Shown here: one piece after another, positions 58,791 through 64,000 of the stretch
Numbering within the stretch: the stretch's first letter is position 1
How the letters are laid out: every line of letters begins with the position of its first letter
Source of the DNA: Voacanga thouarsii
Taxonomy: Eukaryota; Streptophyta; Magnoliopsida; Gentianales; Apocynaceae
Direction: 5' to 3'
Assembly (NCBI GenBank): GCA_026120185.1
Contig: JANUWF010003370.1
Coordinates: 1,662,001 to 1,726,000 of the forward strand
Length of the DNA: 64,000 bases
The notes under the pieces: generated by a model
Databases searched by the model: none
What the model was told of the DNA's origin: nothing
The model's input: the letters and a program-made list of their open reading frames with translations, nothing else
Made by a program: the position numbers and the translations under genes

Positions 58791-60024
58791 TGAGTCTATT
58801 TTGTTAGTTGGATTTTCATCCTCTTAGATTGTAGATTCTGTTGCCACTATCCCTGTAACTCCTTGTAGGGGTTAATCTAGATAAAGAGATCTAATAAGGG
58901 AGAACATTGACTGTGGGTAGGAAATAGAGCCAAAGTATAGGCAGAAGGAGTGACAGACTTAACTTTGTGTTTTGATTTGAATAGGATTGTATATTTAAAA
59001 GATGTTTTATATGTTCTAGTTTTGAAATAGAACTTGATTTTAATTTCTAGATTGATATATTATGGTTGTTCTATTTTTTCCGTTCTAGTATTAATATCAA
59101 TAGAGATGGAAATATTTTTTATTTTGGGAATATGTATGAAAACTTATTCTATTTGAATCCTATAAGTTTTCAAATTAATAACATAGAAATGGAACCAACT
59201 AATAAGAAGCGAAATACCATAGAAAATTATTAGTATTTATGGCACCTGAGATTAGGATATATTAATCTTAATAGGATTCAGAGGCTTATCCATGATGGGC
59301 CTTTAAGCTTATTGAGATTAGAAGAATAGCATCAGTGTGAATCATGTTTTAAAGAAAAAAATGACAAGAAGGTCATTTAGCTGAAAGGTAAAAAGGGTTA
59401 AAGAAATACTAAGCATAGTTTATACTGATATATGTGGTCTAATAACCACACAAGCTAGATGAGATTTCAAGTACTTTATCACATTTACTAATGATAACTC
59501 ACGTTTTGGTTCTGTTTACTTGATAAGAAGTAAGTTTAACTCTTTTGAGAAATTTAATGAGTATAAGGCTGAATCAAGGCATTAAAATCAAATCATGGTA
59601 AAGAGTATCGTCTTAGTGAGTTTAAGTATTATTTAGTGCATCATAGGATAGTATCTCAGTTAACTTTGTCTAAGACTCCCCAACAAATCGGAGTAACTAA
59701 AAGAATGAATAGATTAGTGCTTGAGATGGTTCTGAATATTATGAGTTGTGCATCTCTTTCTATATCCTTTTAGAGATATGCCCTAGAAACAATAACATAC
59801 ATCTAGAATTTAGTACCTTTCAAATTAGTACTTTTGACTCTTTATGAGATGTGGACTAAATGCAATCTTAGTATAAATGATCTCAAAATAAAGAGATGTC
59901 CAACTTATATACTAATTAAAGGAAATAAGTTAGAACCAATTAGAATTAGTTATTTGTTAGATATCCAAAAGGATTAAAGATAGATATTTATATCATCCTA
60001 AGGAGCAAAAGATACTTGTAAGTG
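58791..60024 (+). pseudogene. copia protease and integrase remnant of Copia-3
   Basis: GAG-pre-integrase is readable as YLWHLRLGYINLNRIQRLIH (59230-59290), then HQCESCF. Integrase text continues in shifting frames to HPKEQKILVS-like text near 60020, where homology ends. The histidine of the integrase zinc motif (LGHIN in most copies) is a tyrosine here. Many stops are present. Confidence 0.82.
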
Positions 60025-60532
60025 GTAAATGTCTATTATACACATATTTTATACATAATTTGTTCTTAAATTGTAAAAAAATATATTTAAGATTGCAACT
60101 TAATTCCTTACTTTCTCCTTATTTTATGTAGCATGAAAAAATTGAGATTAGATAAGGATTTAAGGAGAAAAATGACTAAAAAGAGCTAAAACGAAGAGCC
60201 CTTATACTACACGTAGCTGTTAGCTTTAGAATTTTAGAAGTCAACATTTTGGGAGTCGATGATGTCGTGCCCATCACCTTACATGTCATAGTACTTCATC
60301 AAAATGCAGAAAATGTAGAACATTTGAAAACTCCATAGTGTCGTGCCAAGCATTGTCCCCATCGCCGTGCATCATTCCAGCACATGGCAACAATTAATCC
60401 CAAAAAACATTGTTTAAAGCTAAAATTAAAGGATCAAAGCATACATGAAGCCGTGTAGGCCATTTTTTATGAACGTACAACAACACAGATTGCCTCCTGT
60501 TCTGTAGAATTTTAAGGATTCGAGAGGGAACC

Positions 60533-60540
60533 TATATATA
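60533..60540 (+). promoter_or_regulatory. TATA-like box in gypsy-type LTR
   Basis: TATATATA within CCTATATATACCC lies about 500 bases into the LTR, upstream of a purine-rich stretch. A promoter role is inferred only from its position. Confidence 0.35.
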
Positions 60541-60610
60541 CCCTATTTTCTGAGAGTCTAAAGGAGAGTCACCCAAAAAAATCATCTAAGAGACCCTTTG
60601 GAACACAAGG

Positions 60611-60643
60611 AAGAGAAGAGGAGAGAAGAGAAGAGAAGAGAAG
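60611..60643. repeat. GAGAA-type purine repeat
   Basis: AAGAGAAGAGGAGAGAAGAG continues as AGAAG units for about 33 bases. Confidence 0.85.
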
Positions 60644-61380
60644 ATCAAGGAAGATTTAAGGAAGAAAGGGCAACTTCAAAAGAAGATTAAAAATGTAGAA
60701 GAGAAACTTTGTCTATAAGTTTCCCTTCCCCATTTGTGACTTGATTCTATAGTTTTGAGATTTATTCGATTTAAGTTGTAATTAAAGTAATTTACTATTG
60801 TATTAGATGTTTATTTGATTAACTGATGTCTATTTTGAGCAATTTGTCACTTGGGTTTAATTGATTGAATTAATTGATTGGGTAATTCTCTTATGTTGAG
60901 CTTGAGAAAAGATTCATGAGATGAGTTCCCTTTTATGTTAATTTAATAGATTTATTTTCCCTTGATAATCTTGATAAAAGATTTAGGAGATTTAGAACTT
61001 GGTGATAGATGAGGTTTTGGGGTAACCTAAAGATAGGGATTCTAGGGCTTTTTGGCTTGTAATTAGATATTCTTGATTTTATGCATCCTTGGGTTTAATT
61101 TGTATGATAGAGATATGTATAGGTTAGATCCCGAGGTGGAAGATTCATTACTTGAAAGAGAGTGGATTTTACTTTATTTTGAAAATCTTACCAATGATTG
61201 GATTTAATATTAACTGATTGCATGGTGTTCATTATTTGAGTATTCTTGGTGGAATTCTTGTTTAATTATATGACCAATCTCTTTTCCTTACTTGAATATT
61301 GCATTGTGATCTTTTAGTCTTTACCTTGAGAATTGGTGATATGATCTTAGGGTTGTTTTCACAATCAATTTCGTGGCTAA

Positions 61381-62300
61381 ATTTGGGGTAAAATGCAAGA
61401 CCCATTTAAGAACTTAAAATAGAGAATTTTGTGAAGAAACAAGACACCCAATTCAAATACTAGGACCCTAAGCCAAAATAAAGAACTTAGAACACTATAA
61501 ATGAGAATCAAGTAATCCAAATCACAAATAAAGACCCTTGATTCAACAAGAAACCAAGAAGACTTTGAAGTAAATGATTTAGGTAGCCGACTTTACCTCT
61601 AATAAGAACCTTAGATTAGCTATAACTTAATACCTAAATTAGCAAGCTAATTTATCCTAAAAGGGTTTATAAATTTAATATATAGGGAAGAATTAGGCCC
61701 TAAGAATGGTCTTGATGTTTATAGGATTTACCTAAGAGGAATCACCTCTCAAAAGCTCTCGAATGAGACTCTTTGATTTATTTCAATATCCAAAAATTGT
61801 CACATTTGAAGAGTTATGATGCCATATATATAGGCATCTAAACCTAACTAATATGAGATGAAACTCAGCCATTCAAGCCTTTAAAAGGTCTAAAATATCC
61901 CTATTACATAATAAAAGTCGTGAAAATTTAATTGGGGACAAAACCATACAAAATAAGAAAATTATACAAAAAATTGGGTATTGCCCAATTAGGGCCGATG
62001 CTGATACAGAGGCCCAGCCGACGCCGACTGTGGCCTGATTTTCGTTGCTCCCAGAATGGGGCCGGCATTAGTTCCACTCTGTCTGGTCTCCCCTGTTTGC
62101 AATCCTAACTTCATTGGCTTGATTTTGGAGCCCTTTTCTGAATCAATATCATCCAAGCCTTTACTTTGGAACTCTTAGAACTTGGTTGATCAATTTCCTT
62201 GGCCTTCCATATGGTGTGTTGTTTCAATTGAGCACCAATCACTCTTCTCTGTGGCAACCATTTCTTCACCATTCTCTTAACCCTTGGCTTGGGGAAAATG
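61381..62300. other. unassigned repeat-like stretch between gypsy LTR and gypsy pol
   Basis: No gene is seen. The left part is AT-rich. The part 61990-62090 is GC-richer with repeated GCCGA and GCCGGC motifs, resembling LTR text on the minus strand. The boundary with the pol fragment lies near 62300-62330 and shows no clear terminus. Confidence 0.45.
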
Positions 62301-62329
62301 GTGCAAGTAGATCGACATGTGAAAGATTG

Positions 62330-64000
62330 TAAAATTGATGTGGGGAGAGAAAGTCTGGAGGGAGACTTGTAGTATTGGACATTTAAGATTATGATTTGAT
62401 ATTGGGGATGGATTGGTTAGCCAAGCATGGGGCTAGAGTAGATTGTAAGAATAAGTTGGTCCAGTTCGTTAGACCAAGTTGTGATGTGTTGGAATTTGAT
62501 GGCAAGAGAGTGAAAGAACTAAAGTATTTAATCACGGGGGCTAAGGCCCGGAAATTGCTGAAGCAAGGATGTCAAGGGTACCTGGCTTATGTGACAAACA
62601 GGCCGAAGGACCAGTGCACTCTGGAGGACACCGAAGTAGTGAAGGATTTTCTCGATGTGTTCCCAGCGAAACTTGATTTTTTACCTCCCAGCCGAGAGGT
62701 GGAATTCACTATCGACTTAGTTCTGGGAGCGGAACCAGTATCATAGACCCCGTACCGGATGGTACCAGCAGAGCTGAAAGAGTTGAAGAAACAGTTAGAG
62801 GAGTTAGTGAGTTAAGGCTACGTCAGACATAGCACGTCACCCTGGGGAGCGCCTGTGCTATTTGTGAAGAAGAAGGACGGAACTCTAAGGCTATGCATTG
62901 ACTATCGGGGTTTGAACAACTTGACGATCAAGAATAAGTATCCCCTACCGCTGACTGATGAGCTGTTCGATCAGTTGCAAGGGTCTAGTTGCTACTCCAA
63001 GTTGGACTTGAGGCAAGGGTACTACCAAGTACAGATAAAAGAGGAGGATATCCCCAAGACGGCTCTTAACACCAGATATGGACATTATGAGTTTGTGGTA
63101 ATGCCGTTCGGGATGACCAATGCTCTAGCAGTATTCATGGACCTGATGCATCGGGTATTCCGACCCTATCTGGACAAGTTCGTGATGGTCTTCATCGATG
63201 ACATTTTGATTTACTCCAAGAGTCTAGAGGAACATGTAGAGCATCTGAAGCTCGTATTGGAGAAGCTTCGGGAGCACAAGCTGTACGCCAAGTTTAGCAA
63301 GTGAGAATTCTAGTTAGACAGTGTAGCATTCCTTGGCCATGTGGTGGGTGACCAAGGAGGGAATCAAGGTAGACCCGGCAAAGGTCAAAGCGGTGTCAGA
63401 CTGGAAGTAGCCAGAGAATATCATCGAGATCCAAAGTTTCTTGGGATTGGTTGGTTACTACCGGAGGTTTATCAAAGGGTTTTCAACGCTCACATTGCTA
63501 ATGAACCAACTGCTGAGAAAGGATGTTCCATTTATGTGGAATGAGAAATGCGAGAAAAGTTTTCAAGAACTGAAGCGAAGATGAATGATAGTACCAGTAT
63601 TGAGTCTGCTAGAGGAAGAGAAGCCTTACGCGCTATATATCGACACCTCGAAAGAAGGATTGGGAGCAGTATTGATGCAAGACAGGAAGGTGATCGCTTA
63701 CGCTTCTCGAAAGCTGAGACCTCATGAAGTCAACTATCCTACTTATGATCTAGAGCTGGCAACTATCGTGTTTGCCCTAAAGAAATGGCGACACTACCTG
63801 TACGGAGTTGAATATGAGGTGTTCACTGACCACAAGAGTCTGAAGTATATCTTCACTCAGAAAGATTTAAACTTGAGGGAGGCAGCGAAGATGGAAGGAA
63901 TTTTTGGAAGAATACCGTTGTCCGATCAACTACCATCCAAGGAAGACCAACGTTGGGGCGAACACCCTAAGCAGAAAAGTCGGTATGGCCAGGCTAAGAG
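62330..64000 (+). pseudogene. Tekay/Del-like gypsy pol fragment, runs off window
   Basis: The fragment starts inside protease (SLEGDL, then ILGMDWLAKHGARVDC at 62402). It continues through the linker DFLDVFPAKLDFLPP into reverse transcriptase: [47 protein letters not shown]. The catalytic box [11 protein letters not shown] is intact near 63185. RNase H follows with [34 protein letters not shown] and [20 protein letters not shown]. In-frame stops occur at 62744-62746, about 62814, 63302-63304 and just after. One-base shifts occur near 63345 and near 63880. The usual DALSR at the RNase H end reads NTLSR. Integrase and any chromodomain would lie beyond 64000. The fragment could be from the same lineage as the two solo LTRs, but no LTR is attached to test that. 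Confidence 0.92.

Larger units (their letters stand above)
54492..60029 (+). mobile_element. Copia-3: decayed Ty1/copia element, 3' part missing
   Basis: An LTR starting TGTTGGAAATTATGCCC, a primer-binding site with one change, gag and pol up to the end of integrase lie in order on the plus strand. Reverse transcriptase, RNase H and a 3' LTR are absent, because a gypsy-type LTR begins at 60030. Stops and frameshifts are much denser than in Copia-1 or Copia-2, and many changes are G-to-A or C-to-T. It is the oldest of the three copies by appearance. Confidence 0.85.
60030..61380 (+). repeat. gypsy-type LTR, single copy in window
   Basis: It begins TGTCTATTATACACAT exactly where Copia-3 homology stops. 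Its end is uncertain, between ACAATCA (61367) and about 61380. The following TGGC...TTTGGGG could be a decayed tRNA-Asp primer-binding site, as in Athila/Tat elements. The body has a GC-richer central part with GTCGTGCC motifs, a TATA-like box and purine-rich repeats, as in many gypsy LTRs. The matching second LTR is not in the window. Confidence 0.5.

Noticed and set aside
61388..61392. GTAAA as a right-hand duplication that would make 60030-61387 a solo LTR
   Set aside because: The implied LTR end would be GGGG rather than CA, and the text resembles a decayed primer-binding site, so an LTR followed by internal sequence is preferred.
1..64000. tRNA, rRNA or host protein genes
   Set aside because: None was recognised. 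Every coding-like segment with a clear identity belongs to a transposable element. A profile search for tRNAs and small RNAs would settle this.

Overview
The window reads as plant nuclear DNA, most likely from a eudicot. It is AT-rich, has many microsatellites, and is built almost entirely of transposable elements. I see no convincing host protein gene, tRNA or rRNA. The coding-like segments all trace to copia or gypsy gag-pol, CACTA transposases, or a LINE-type DUF4283 protein, and all are broken. This pattern suggests a heterochromatic or gene-poor intergenic tract. The species cannot be named from the sequence alone.

Layout. 1-4716: 3' part of a Ty1/copia element (Copia-1), with pol remnant, polypurine tract and 3' LTR. 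4717-7811: relic DNA holding an orphan primer-binding site and a decayed minus-strand DUF4283 gene. 7812-11602: a long solo LTR of Tekay/Del-like gypsy type. 12036-43529: a minus-strand Athila-like gypsy element opened up by nested insertions. Its 3' LTR (12036-19532) carries CACTA-1 (12478-18169). Its internal region carries a solo copia LTR (19831-34406), itself split by CACTA-2 (20812-33613). Its 5' LTR (37492-43529) carries a second Tekay-like solo LTR (38956-43231). 43530-45417: unassigned relic DNA. 45418-54130: a complete-length minus-strand copia element (Copia-2) with a perfect 5-bp target-site duplication. 54492-60029: a third, strongly decayed copia copy (Copia-3), apparently interrupted by a gypsy-type LTR (60030 to about 61380). 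62330-64000: a Tekay-like gypsy pol fragment running off the window end.

The boundaries rest on target-site duplications, terminal motifs and, where present, primer-binding sites and polypurine tracts. The duplications are GAAGA/GAAGA (38956-43231), ATAGT/ATAGT (Copia-2), ATT/ATT (CACTA-2), AATTC/GATTC (solo copia LTR), TAAAC/AAAAC (first solo LTR), TGCAT/TGTGT (Athila-like) and TGA/AGA (CACTA-1). They give a relative insertion order: the Athila-like element first, then the CACTA-1, solo copia and Tekay-like insertions into it, then CACTA-2 into the copia LTR.

Within the two CACTA elements the coding parts divide as in the En/Spm superfamily. CACTA-2 has a TNP2-type transposase pseudogene and a Transposase_24 (TnpA-like) gene remnant. 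CACTA-1 keeps only the TnpA-like remnant and large arrays of a CpG-containing palindromic subterminal motif. None of the elements appears able to move by itself now. All identifications are by eye, without database searches.
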